A stretch of 5,617 nt of DNA, taken from the NCBI GenBank assembly GCA_947175225.1, contig CAMWLX010000242.1:1-5617 (forward strand), given 5' to 3'. This stretch comes from an uncultured Porphyromonadaceae bacterium. Lineage in GTDB: Bacteria > Bacteroidota > Bacteroidia > Bacteroidales > Muribaculaceae. Below, one piece after another: positions 1 to 5,617 of the stretch; the first letter of the stretch is position 1; the number at the start of each line of letters is the position of its first letter. The notes beneath the pieces are model-generated. The model saw only the letters and a program-made list of their open reading frames with translations. It was not told the origin of the DNA and did not search any database. Made by a program: the position numbers and the translations under genes.

Positions 1-2327
1 ATGCCATTCTGCGCCAGTGGAAGTGGATTCTTCTTTCTCTCATGATTTGCATGGGACTGGCTGTCCTGTATTTAGCATGGAAACCTCTTGGTTATACACG
101 TGAGGCTCAGGTGGAAATTAAAGAGGATGCGGAGTCTGGAACTTCATCTGCTCTCTCAATGTTTGCTGATCTTGGAATCGGAAATGCCACTAACAATCTT
201 TATAATGAGATGGCATATTTCGAGTCTCCGGATTTAATGGCTCAGGTGGTGGAGAGACTTGGACTGCAGACCAATTATTTCATGAATGAAGGGCTGCGTA
301 AGACTGTCCTTTACGGTTCATCTCTCCCGATTACGGTCACTTTTGAGTCTTTGGCTCAAAATGTAGGTGGTTCCTTTAAAATTCATATCGATGGGAATGA
401 GAAGATTTCTCTCAGTAAGTTCAAAGTGAAAAATAAGAAAGTTTCCTTTGATCAGAGCAGACCTATTAAATTTGGTGAGTCGTTGATGACTCCTTTAGGT
501 AAAATTAAAATTGAAAAGACTCCTTTCTTTGGTAAAGATAAGGAAGAGGATGACGATAAGGATTATAATATATCTGTTTCTCGTTCCTCTCTCAAAGGCG
601 CAGTGGTAAGTTGGCTTGCTAAGCTAAATGTCAATGAATTGCGTAAAGAGGCTTCCGTCATCACTCTGACTGTCAACGATGGTTCTCCTCGTAGGGCGGA
701 AGATGTATTGAATACTATTATCCAAGTATATAATGAGGATTGGATTATAAGTAAGAATCAGGTAGCTCTTGCTTCTTCTGATTTTATCGATGGCCGACTC
801 ACTTCCTTGGCTAAGGAACTCGATGATGTTGACTCCGATATTTCTGACTTTAAGTCTGAAAATCAGATTCCTGATCTCTTGGCAAGTGCCACTATCAGTC
901 TTAATGAGGAGCAAAGTGCTCGCAATTCTATTCTTAAACTCAATAATGATCTCCAGCTCGTAAAGTACTTGAAAGATTATATTGAGAAAAACGCTTCTGT
1001 GTCTAAGACACTTCCTACTAATCTTGGATTGCAGAATCAGGTTCTTGATGCTCAAATCACTGTCCACAATAATCTCGTCAGAAATCGTAATTCTATGGTG
1101 GATGGCTCTTCTGAAGAAAACCCTATTGTGCAGTCGATTGATGCTCAAATTGAAGATTCAAGAAGTGCTATCCTTGCTTCCCTTGATAATCAGATAAAGA
1201 TTATTTCGCAAGAAATAGCTTCAATCAACAAAGAAAAACTTTCGTTTGAGAAAAAACTTGCGTCCAATCCTGAGCAGGCTCGTTATTTGCTTAGCGTTGA
1301 GCGTCAGCAGAAGGTCAAGGAGTCTCTTTATCTCTATCTTCTGCAAAAGAAGGAGGAGAATCAGCTCAATCAGGCATTCACTCCTTATAATACAAGAGTC
1401 ATAGCTCTTCCTAACGGCGACACGAAGCCTACCTCTCCTAAGAAAGGTTCTATTCTTTTCTTCGCTTTGATAGTAGGTCTTGTTATCCCAATCGGTACTA
1501 TTTATGTGCGTGAGATTTCTGATACTAAGGTGCGTGATAAGAATGATCTGAATGGTCTCAGCATTCCATTCTTGGGCGAAATTCCTAAGGTCAATTCCAA
1601 AAAATATGAGGATAAGGATCATATGTTGGTGGTCACTCCCGGTAATAGAAACGTTGTCAATGAAGCTTATCGTGTCGTGCGTACCAACCTCAACTTTATG
1701 CTCGATGGTGAAGAGAAGTGTCCGGTGGTCATGCTGACAAGTTTCAATCCTGGTTCAGGTAAAAGTTTCATCGCTGTCAACCTTGCTATGTCTATAGCAA
1801 TTCGTGGCAAGAAAGTTCTTGTGATCGATGGTGATATGCGTCGTAATTCTTCTTCCGAATTTATTGGAAATCCTGCTACTGGCCTTGCTCAGTGTCTTCT
1901 CGGAAAGATTAATGTCAATGATGTTATCATTAGAGGTAAACTAAATGAAAACCTTGATATTCTTCCTGGTGGAAAGACTCCTCCAAACCCGACCGAACTT
2001 CTCGAAAATGGCCGTCTCGCTCCTATGATCGATAAACTTCGTATGGAATACGATGTGATTTTCATCGACTGTCCTCCAATACAGATGATTGCCGACGGAC
2101 GTATCTTCAGCACTGTCTGCACAAATACTATTTTCGTACTCCGTGCCGGTCTCTTCGAAAGAGGTCTTCTATCAGAGCTTGAAACCGTCTACCGTAGCAA
2201 GGAATACAAGAATATGTGTCTGCTTCTTAATGGCACTGAATCTGGTGGTGGTTATGGTGGCTATGGAAAATACGGCTACGGCGGCTACTATGGTGGCAAG
2301 AAAAACTACTACGCTCAAGAAGACTAA
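1..2327 (+). CDS. Wzc-type polysaccharide co-polymerase / bacterial tyrosine autokinase, 5'-truncated by window edge
   Basis: Inner-membrane protein that regulates chain length and export of extracellular or capsular polysaccharide through cycles of tyrosine autophosphorylation. The frame is open to the window edge: 13 codons (AILRQWKWILLSL) precede the first ATG at 42 and form part of TM1, so that ATG is not the true start; I infer roughly 40-50 residues are missing. Numbering from that Met: end of TM1 at 1-12; periplasmic Wzz-like and coiled-coil region to about 430; GNVR-like segment about 410-468; TM2 469-488; EX2RX2R oligomerisation motif E541-R547; Walker A N569-S575 (NPGSGKS); Walker A' V592-R601 (VLVIDGDMRR); Walker B Y670-P679 with D676; tail 735-757 carrying eight tyrosines among glycines, the expected autophosphorylation cluster. 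All kinase motifs are intact. An acidic patch lies at 166-174. The gene converges on gmk. Family assignment is very secure; the polymer is unknown. Confidence 0.96.
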   Translation, partial: AILRQWKWILLSLMICMGLAVLYLAWKPLGYTREAQVEIKEDAESGTSSALSMFADLGIGNATNNLYNEMAYFESPDLMAQVVERLGLQTNYFMNEGLRKTVLYGSSLPITVTFESLAQNVGGSFKIHIDGNEKISLSKFKVKNKKVSFDQSRPIKFGESLMTPLGKIKIEKTPFFGKDKEEDDDKDYNISVSRSSLKGAVVSWLAKLNVNELRKEASVITLTVNDGSPRRAEDVLNTIIQVYNEDWIISKNQVALASSDFIDGRLTSLAKELDDVDSDISDFKSENQIPDLLASATISLNEEQSARNSILKLNNDLQLVKYLKDYIEKNASVSKTLPTNLGLQNQVLDAQITVHNNLVRNRNSMVDGSSEENPIVQSIDAQIEDSRSAILASLDNQIKIISQEIASINKEKLSFEKKLASNPEQARYLLSVERQQKVKESLYLYLLQKKEENQLNQAFTPYNTRVIALPNGDTKPTSPKKGSILFFALIVGLVIPIGTIYVREISDTKVRDKNDLNGLSIPFLGEIPKVNSKKYEDKDHMLVVTPGNRNVVNEAYRVVRTNLNFMLDGEEKCPVVMLTSFNPGSGKSFIAVNLAMSIAIRGKKVLVIDGDMRRNSSSEFIGNPATGLAQCLLGKINVNDVIIRGKLNENLDILPGGKTPPNPTELLENGRLAPMIDKLRMEYDVIFIDCPPIQMIADGRIFSTVCTNTIFVLRAGLFERGLLSELETVYRSKEYKNMCLLLNGTESGGGYGGYGKYGYGGYYGGKKNYYAQED

Positions 2328-2405
2328 GTAATCCCTAGCGTCAGCTCGAGGAAAGTAATATCCCTCTTTCTTATTCCCCGGAGTGGTAGTACTTTCCCGA
2401 TTACT
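2327..2405. repeat. Nested inverted repeats after the tyrosine kinase gene
   Basis: Two concentric perfect inverted repeats begin at the kinase stop codon. The outer arms are AGTAATC (2327-2333) and GATTACT (2399-2405). The inner arms are GGAAAGTA (2350-2357) and TACTTTCC (2390-2397). AAGTAAT followed by CCCT also recurs as an imperfect direct repeat at 2326 and 2354. The arms could fold the kinase mRNA 3' end into a two-stem structure just before the terminator. No function is recognised, and the large unpaired interior (32 nt inside the inner stem) makes chance a real alternative. Confidence 0.4.
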
Positions 2406-2419
2406 ATAAAGATATAAAA

Positions 2420-2453
2420 GAAAAAGAAGCGTCATAAATGGCGCTTCTTTTTT
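2420..2453. terminator. Bidirectional intrinsic terminator between convergent genes
   Basis: Stem arms at 2420-2433 and 2440-2453 pair around the 6-nt loop 2434-2439 (an A-T pair could shorten it to 4). The core is AAGAAGCGTC against GGCGCTTCTT, with one G-U wobble at 2432/2441 as read on the plus strand and a further G-U at the base. A T-run follows on the plus strand (2448-2453), and an A-run precedes the core on the same strand (2421-2425), which gives a T-run for minus-strand transcripts. It can therefore end both the kinase transcript and the yicC-gmk transcript. It lies 20 bp beyond the gmk stop and about 90 bp beyond the kinase stop. Confidence 0.88.
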
Positions 2454-2472
2454 CATATTCTTTATCCTTTAC

Positions 2473-3033
2473 TCATGATTCGATAATACCTTTCACATCG
2501 CTGACAGCCTTCTCAAGATCGTCATTCACGACCCTGACATCAAACTCCGGAGCAAAGCTCAGTTCAAAATCAGCCTTGTCAAGTCGTTTCCTTATCACTT
2601 CCTCTGTATCAGTGCCGCGTCCTCGGAGTCTCTTCTCAAGCTCTTCTTTGCTCGGAGGTAAGATAAAAATGGTGATGGCTCTGTCTCCAAAGCATTTCTT
2701 CACATTCAATCCCCCCTTAACATCAATATCCATGATAAGGTTGCGTCCATCATCCGTCACTCTTTCCACTTCGCTCTTCAGAGTTCCATAGCAGGTCCCG
2801 GGATATACTTCTTCCCATTCTACGAAGTCTCCTGCTTGAGCCTTCCGTTTAAACTCCTCATGCGTGATGAAATAATACTCCACTCCATGCTGTTCCGTGC
2901 CACGTGGAGCCCTTGACGTAGCCGATATCGAAAAACCCAAATTTAATTCAGGATATTCCAAAAGTCTCTTTATTATCGACGACTTCCCTGTTCCGCTCGG
3001 AGCCGAAACCACAATTATCTTCCCTTTTTTCAT
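2473..3033 (-). CDS. gmk: Guanylate kinase
   Basis: Cytosolic enzyme that phosphorylates GMP (and dGMP) to GDP with ATP, an essential step of purine nucleotide supply. The protein has 186 residues, slightly shorter than the roughly 205 of E. coli Gmk but complete. P-loop at S10-S18 (SAPSGTGKS); GMP-binding segment S37-F55 with S37, R41, R44 and Y53; E72 and the Y82-G83-T84 turn, also expected to contact GMP; DIDVKGG at 102-108; arginine-rich lid RGRGTDTEEVIRKRL at 137-151. Residue roles come from family knowledge, whereas the motifs are visible here. The start fits because the P-loop lies 10 residues in, as usual. No Shine-Dalgarno motif precedes it; the leader is T-rich. It sits 43 bp downstream of yicC on the same strand, probably in one transcript, and ends 20 bp before the shared terminator. 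Confidence 0.97.
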   Translation of the reverse strand: MKKGKIIVVSAPSGTGKSSIIKRLLEYPELNLGFSISATSRAPRGTEQHGVEYYFITHEEFKRKAQAGDFVEWEEVYPGTCYGTLKSEVERVTDDGRNLIMDIDVKGGLNVKKCFGDRAITIFILPPSKEELEKRLRGRGTDTEEVIRKRLDKADFELSFAPEFDVRVVNDDLEKAVSDVKGIIES

Positions 3034-3046
3034 CAGAAAAAAACTA

Positions 3047-3078
3047 AATTCTCAATTCTCAATTCTCAATTCTCAATT
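3047..3078. repeat. Heptamer tandem repeat (4 perfect copies plus partial) in the yicC-gmk junction
   Basis: AATTCTC occurs four times without a mismatch (3047-3074), followed by a partial AATT that runs into the yicC stop codon. On the transcribed minus strand it reads as repeated GAGAATT and fills most of the 43-nt spacer between the yicC stop and the gmk start. Copy-number change would alter spacer length by 7 nt per unit without touching either protein. The repeat is directly visible; any effect on gmk translation or mRNA stability is inference. Confidence 0.95.
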
Positions 3079-3964
3079 AAAGAACGTTCAGCACCTGCTC
3101 CTTAATCTGCTCCAATTCATCCTTCATCATCACTACGATTTTCTGCATTTCTGCATCGTTTGACTTTGACCCAAGAGTGTTTATTTCCCTTCCCATCTCC
3201 TGAGCGATGAACCCAAGTTTCTTCCCTTGCCCACAAGCAGGCTTCTCATCTTCACCTCCCATAGTCTCAAGGAAATAATTTATATGGCTGCGCAAGCGTA
3301 TCTTCTCTTCTGTGACATCAAGTTTCTCTATGTAGAAGATCAGCTCCTGTTCCAATCTTCCTTTGTCATATTCTATTGTATTGAGACGTGAAAGTTGAGT
3401 CTCGAGTCGTTCTCTTATCTTGACGATTCGGTCCTTCTCAAATGGTTCCACTTTATTAAGGAGCTCAGCAATGTTGCCGGTCTTCTCTACAAAAAACTTA
3501 TAAAGCTTTCTTCCCTCAGTCTCCCTGAATTCTGTAAGCTTCTGGGTTGCTTCGTCGCATGCATCCCTGAATGCCTTGATGTCGACTTCTGCAAGTGTCT
3601 GAAGTTGAGTCTTCATAGATTCAGGCATTCTCATCAGGATTGAAAACCAATCCTCGGGCACTCTTACTCCAAGCTCATCAGCTGCTTGCTCAATTTGGCT
3701 CTTATATGCGTTCAGCACTTCCGTATTTACTGTAGCTGGTGCCTCCGGTGCAGTATTTTCAACCATCACCGAAAGGTCTACTTTGCCTCGTTCAAGTTTC
3801 TTAAGAAGCATATTGCGAACTTCTACTTCAAGTTCCCTGAAATATCCCGGTACCCTCATATTAAGGTCCAGTTGCTTAGAGTTAAGGCTCTTTATTTCTA
3901 TAGTTATCTTCTTCGTCGGTGATGTCGCCGTTCCGCGTCCGAAGCCCGTCATTGAGTAAATCAT
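3077..3964 (-). CDS. yicC: YicC/YloC-family endoribonuclease
   Basis: 295-residue cytosolic protein of the YicC family; E. coli YicC has been described as an endoribonuclease acting in small-RNA turnover, and the target here is unknown. It has the family N-terminus MIYSMTGFGR (1-10), an EIKSLNSKQLDL segment (23-34), RETEGRKL (147-154), and the C-terminal DUF1732 signature: KLDVTEEKIRLRSHI (214-228), GKKLGFIAQEMGREINTLGS (247-266) and IKEQVLNV (287-294). Length matches the usual roughly 290. The start is fixed by the conserved MIYSMTGFGR; the second in-frame Met (M5) would break that motif. It is first in a likely two-gene operon with gmk, a pairing seen in many bacteria. Transcription probably starts near 4066 from the promoter at 4073-4104, giving a leader of about 100 nt. 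Family assignment is secure; specificity is not. Confidence 0.95.
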   Translation of the reverse strand: MIYSMTGFGRGTATSPTKKITIEIKSLNSKQLDLNMRVPGYFRELEVEVRNMLLKKLERGKVDLSVMVENTAPEAPATVNTEVLNAYKSQIEQAADELGVRVPEDWFSILMRMPESMKTQLQTLAEVDIKAFRDACDEATQKLTEFRETEGRKLYKFFVEKTGNIAELLNKVEPFEKDRIVKIRERLETQLSRLNTIEYDKGRLEQELIFYIEKLDVTEEKIRLRSHINYFLETMGGEDEKPACGQGKKLGFIAQEMGREINTLGSKSNDAEMQKIVVMMKDELEQIKEQVLNVL

Positions 3965-4021
3965 GGCTGATCCTAAGTTTAATCTTTATTTATATTCTTA
4001 ATAAATTCCCCAAGCATATCT

Positions 4022-4049
4022 CGCACCACGCAAAACGCATCACGCAAAA
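4022..4049. repeat. 14-bp tandem duplication in the predicted yicC 5' UTR
   Basis: CGCACCACGCAAAA (4022-4035) is followed directly by CGCATCACGCAAAA (4036-4049), 13 of 14 bases identical, then a degenerate fragment TGCAAAT. The pair is more GC-rich than its A/T-rich surroundings. It lies between the predicted yicC transcription start and the yicC ATG, so it would be transcribed into the leader as repeated TTTTGCGTG. The repeat itself is certain; no function is known. Confidence 0.85.
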
Positions 4050-4072
4050 TGCAAATCTCCCTTTCCATTATG

Positions 4073-4104
4073 CAAAGTTAACTAATTATTGCCAAAAAGG
4101 CAAA
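4073..4104 (-). promoter_or_regulatory. Bacteroidota-type promoter for yicC-gmk
   Basis: On the minus strand a -33 element TTTG (4104-4101) is followed after exactly 20 bp by TAACTTTG (4080-4073), a full match to the Bacteroidota -7 consensus TAnnTTTG. Spacing is within the usual 19-21 bp. The inferred transcription start is near 4066, about 100 nt before the yicC ATG. The consensus is established knowledge; the start site is inference. Confidence 0.75.
4089..4103. other. TTGCC/GGCAA dyad overlapping the yicC -33 element
   Basis: TTGCC (4089-4093) and GGCAA (4099-4103) flank AAAAA as a perfect 5-bp inverted repeat, and TTGCC recurs at 4122-4126 over the -33 element of the opposite promoter. 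The right arm overlaps the minus-strand -33 hexamer region. It could be an operator, or simply the extended -33 sequence with a chance partner. No regulator is identifiable in the window. Confidence 0.3.
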
Positions 4105-4120
4105 TATTATTTAAATTTCT

Positions 4121-4152
4121 CTTGCCATTATCATCCAAATTCACTATATTTG
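4121..4152 (+). promoter_or_regulatory. Bacteroidota-type promoter for the phosphohexomutase gene
   Basis: CTTG (4121-4124), one base off the -33 TTTG, is followed after 20 bp by TATATTTG (4145-4152), a full match to TAnnTTTG. The inferred start is near 4159, giving a leader of about 73 nt. It lies back to back with the yicC promoter: only 16 bp of nearly pure A/T (4105-4120) separates the two -33 elements, so polymerase binding at one may hinder the other. Confidence 0.7.
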
Positions 4153-4167
4153 CGTTTAATTTATAGG

Positions 4168-4204
4168 ATGCATATTGATTATGCATTATTAATTATGCAT
4201 TGTG
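4168..4204. repeat. ATGCAT repeats and near-perfect 20-bp palindrome in the mutase 5' UTR
   Basis: The palindromic hexamer ATGCAT occurs three times (4168-4173, 4181-4186, 4195-4200), spaced 13 and 14 bp. The last two flank ATTAAT to form a 20-bp palindrome (4181-4200) broken only by one T-T mismatch per half. The 14-bp units starting at 4177 and 4191 agree at 11 of 14 positions. It lies wholly downstream of the predicted transcription start, so it could form a weak A/U-rich hairpin in the leader. Function unknown. Confidence 0.75.
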
Positions 4205-4231
4205 AATTAACTTTAATATAACCCTCAAAAA

Positions 4232-5617
4232 ATGAACAACGAAGAATTGTTAGCTCAAGTGAAGGCCAAAGCCGAACAGTGGCTCGGCCCTCAGTACGAT
4301 GAAGAAACTCGCGCTGCTGTAAAGCAACTCCTCGACGCTGAAGACAAAACAGACCTTATCGAAGCATTCTACAAGGATCTCGAATTCGGTACAGGCGGTC
4401 TGCGTGGCATCATGGGTCCTGGCACAAACCGTATGAATATCTATACTGTAGGTATGGCTACTCAAGGCCTCGCCAACTATCTCAAAGACTGCTTCAAGGA
4501 TCTCCCACAGATTTCTGTTGCTATCGGTCATGATGTCCGCAATAACTCCCGCAAGTTTGCCGAATTGGCTGCCGATATATTCTCAGCAAACGGTATCAAG
4601 GTATATCTCTTCGACGCTTGCCGTCCTACTCCGGAAGTCAGCTACGCTATCCGTCACCTCGGTTGCCAGAGCGGCGTCATGGTGACTGCAAGCCACAACC
4701 CGAAGGAATACAACGGTTACAAGGCTTATTGGAGCGATGGCGCTCAGATGATTGCTCCTCACGATGTTGAGACTATCGCATATGTCAATAAGATCACTTC
4801 AGTAGATCAGATCAAGTTTACTCCAAACAAAGATCTTATCCAGATTATCGGCAAGGATGTAGATGAACCATATTTGAAGGAAATCCACGCTCTCTCACTT
4901 TCTCCGGAAGCTGACAAGCGTCACGCCGATATGAAGATCGTCTACACTCCAATCCACGGCACCGGCTCCATGCTGATGTATGATTCCCTCAAGATGTGGG
5001 GCTTCGAGAATGTGATACATGTTCCTGAGCAGGATGTTCAGTCCGGTGATTTCCCGACAGTGGTTTCTCCTAATCCGGAGAATCCTGAAGCTATGGCTAT
5101 GGGCATCGCTAAGGCTAAGGAAGTTGGTGCAAGCCTTGTTCTCGCTTCCGACCCTGACGCTGACCGTGTAGGGCTCGTAGTCCGTGATGGTAAGGGCGAA
5201 TACCAGCTCGTCAACGGCAACCAGATCCTTATGATATTCCTCTACTACCTCATGACCCGCAACAACGAGCTCGGCCTCATGAAGGGCAACGAGTATGTGG
5301 TGAAGACCATCGTATCGACCGAAGCCGTAAAGCGCATCGCCGACAAGAACAACGTAAGAATGTTTGACGTCTTCACAGGCTTCAAGTGGATCGCAAACGT
5401 AATGCGCGAGCAGGAAGGCACCGGCCGCTACATCGGCGGCGGCGAGGAAAGCTACGGATTCCTCGCAGAGACATTCGTCCGCGACAAGGACTCCATCTCC
5501 GCAGTGCCCCTTATGTGCGAGATCGCAGCATGGGCAGCAGAGAAGGGCATGGACCCCTATGAGCTCCTCAAGGAGATCTACTTCGAGATCGGCTTCAGCC
5601 GCGAGCGTGGCGTAAGC
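4232..5617 (+). CDS. Phosphoglucomutase/phosphomannomutase-family alpha-D-phosphohexomutase, 3'-truncated by window edge
   Basis: Cytosolic enzyme that interconverts hexose-6-phosphate and hexose-1-phosphate through a phosphoserine intermediate, linking glycolysis to sugar-nucleotide, storage and surface polysaccharide synthesis. The window holds 462 codons with no stop; family members of this PGM2/PgcA-like type run to about 580, so domain 4 with its phosphate-binding SGTEP-type loop is off the end. Visible: FGTGGLRG substrate loop near residues 52-59; active-site TASHNP with catalytic S154; metal-binding DPDADR with D307, D309, D311 and R312; sugar-binding GEESYG at 404-409. The ATG at 4232 follows an A-rich stretch (CTCAAAAA) without a Shine-Dalgarno motif, as is usual in this phylum, and places FGTGG at the normal distance. 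Glucose versus mannose preference cannot be read here; glucose is more likely for the GEESYG type. Codon use changes sharply after about 5160. Divergent from yicC. Confidence 0.94.
   Translation, partial: MNNEELLAQVKAKAEQWLGPQYDEETRAAVKQLLDAEDKTDLIEAFYKDLEFGTGGLRGIMGPGTNRMNIYTVGMATQGLANYLKDCFKDLPQISVAIGHDVRNNSRKFAELAADIFSANGIKVYLFDACRPTPEVSYAIRHLGCQSGVMVTASHNPKEYNGYKAYWSDGAQMIAPHDVETIAYVNKITSVDQIKFTPNKDLIQIIGKDVDEPYLKEIHALSLSPEADKRHADMKIVYTPIHGTGSMLMYDSLKMWGFENVIHVPEQDVQSGDFPTVVSPNPENPEAMAMGIAKAKEVGASLVLASDPDADRVGLVVRDGKGEYQLVNGNQILMIFLYYLMTRNNELGLMKGNEYVVKTIVSTEAVKRIADKNNVRMFDVFTGFKWIANVMREQEGTGRYIGGGEESYGFLAETFVRDKDSISAVPLMCEIAAWAAEKGMDPYELLKEIYFEIGFSRERGVS

Noticed and set aside
42..44. 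ATG at 42 as the true start of the kinase gene
   Set aside because: Thirteen in-frame codons before it encode the first half of TM1 (QWKWILLSL), and the cytoplasmic N-terminal segment of the family would be missing; the gene begins upstream of the window.
1..45. ATG at position 1 opening a short reading frame
   Set aside because: It stops after 14 codons and overlaps the clearly coding kinase frame.
624..1148. 174-codon open frame on the minus strand inside the kinase gene
   Set aside because: It is antisense to the coiled-coil coding region, has no recognisable motif, and is explained as a shadow of a T-ending-codon-rich gene.
1221..1622. 133-codon minus-strand open frame inside the kinase gene
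   Set aside because: Antisense to the GNVR/TM2 coding region with no family signature or promoter.
2172..2456. 94-codon minus-strand open frame covering the kinase tail and the spacer
   Set aside because: Its sequence derives from the complement of the Gly/Tyr repeat and it runs through the terminator hairpin; no coding evidence.
3047..3078. Heptamer array as a CRISPR or attachment site
   Set aside because: The units are contiguous 7-mers with no spacers, and there are no cas, integrase or tRNA sequences nearby.
3919..4221. 100-codon plus-strand open frame across the divergent promoter region
   Set aside because: It overlaps the yicC 5' end and spans both promoters and the repeats; its composition is A/T-rich spacer.
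4250..4531. 93-codon minus-strand open frame inside the mutase gene
   Set aside because: Antisense to the conserved N-terminal mutase domain; no family motifs.
5038..5220. 60-codon minus-strand open frame inside the mutase gene
   Set aside because: Antisense to the metal-binding loop coding region; no motifs and no promoter seen.
1..5617. An undescribed multi-gene defence or mobile system
   Set aside because: All four genes belong to well-known families, no integrase, transposase, toxin, nuclease-helicase or tRNA is present, and the unexplained structure is limited to short non-coding repeats.

Overview
The window looks like chromosomal DNA of a Bacteroidota bacterium, most likely order Bacteroidales. 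The evidence is a Wzc-type tyrosine kinase with the NPGSGKS Walker A form and Gly/Tyr tail, a yicC-gmk gene pair, start codons preceded by A/T-rich sequence without Shine-Dalgarno motifs, and two good matches to the Bacteroidota promoter consensus (TTTG, about 20 bp, TAnnTTTG). The genus cannot be fixed from this alone; Prevotellaceae or Muribaculaceae would fit, but that is a guess.

Layout. Positions 1-2327 (+) hold most of a membrane-bound polysaccharide co-polymerase fused to a bacterial tyrosine kinase; its N-terminus lies upstream of the window. Positions 2328-2472 separate two convergent genes and hold a strong bidirectional terminator hairpin plus a pair of nested inverted repeats. Positions 2473-3964 (-) are a two-gene operon, yicC then gmk, with a four-copy heptamer tandem repeat in the 43-bp junction. 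Positions 3965-4231 are a divergent promoter region: back-to-back Bacteroidota-type promoters, a small TTGCC/GGCAA dyad, and a 14-bp-period repeat in each predicted 5' UTR. From 4232 (+) to the window end runs a phosphoglucomutase/phosphomannomutase-family gene, cut off after 462 codons.

How the genes relate. The kinase controls chain length and export of a surface or extracellular polysaccharide. The phosphohexomutase interconverts hexose-6-phosphate and hexose-1-phosphate, the entry to nucleotide-sugar precursors, so the flanking genes touch the same physiology but are not co-transcribed. Between them, gmk makes GDP from GMP and yicC encodes an endoribonuclease-family protein.

I found no convincing undescribed multi-gene system. 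The best second-look items are non-coding: 7-bp or 14-bp-period repeats in all three gaps on the yicC side of the terminator, the compact divergent promoter, a near-perfect 20-bp palindrome in the mutase leader, the nested inverted repeats after the kinase gene, and an abrupt codon-usage switch inside the mutase gene.
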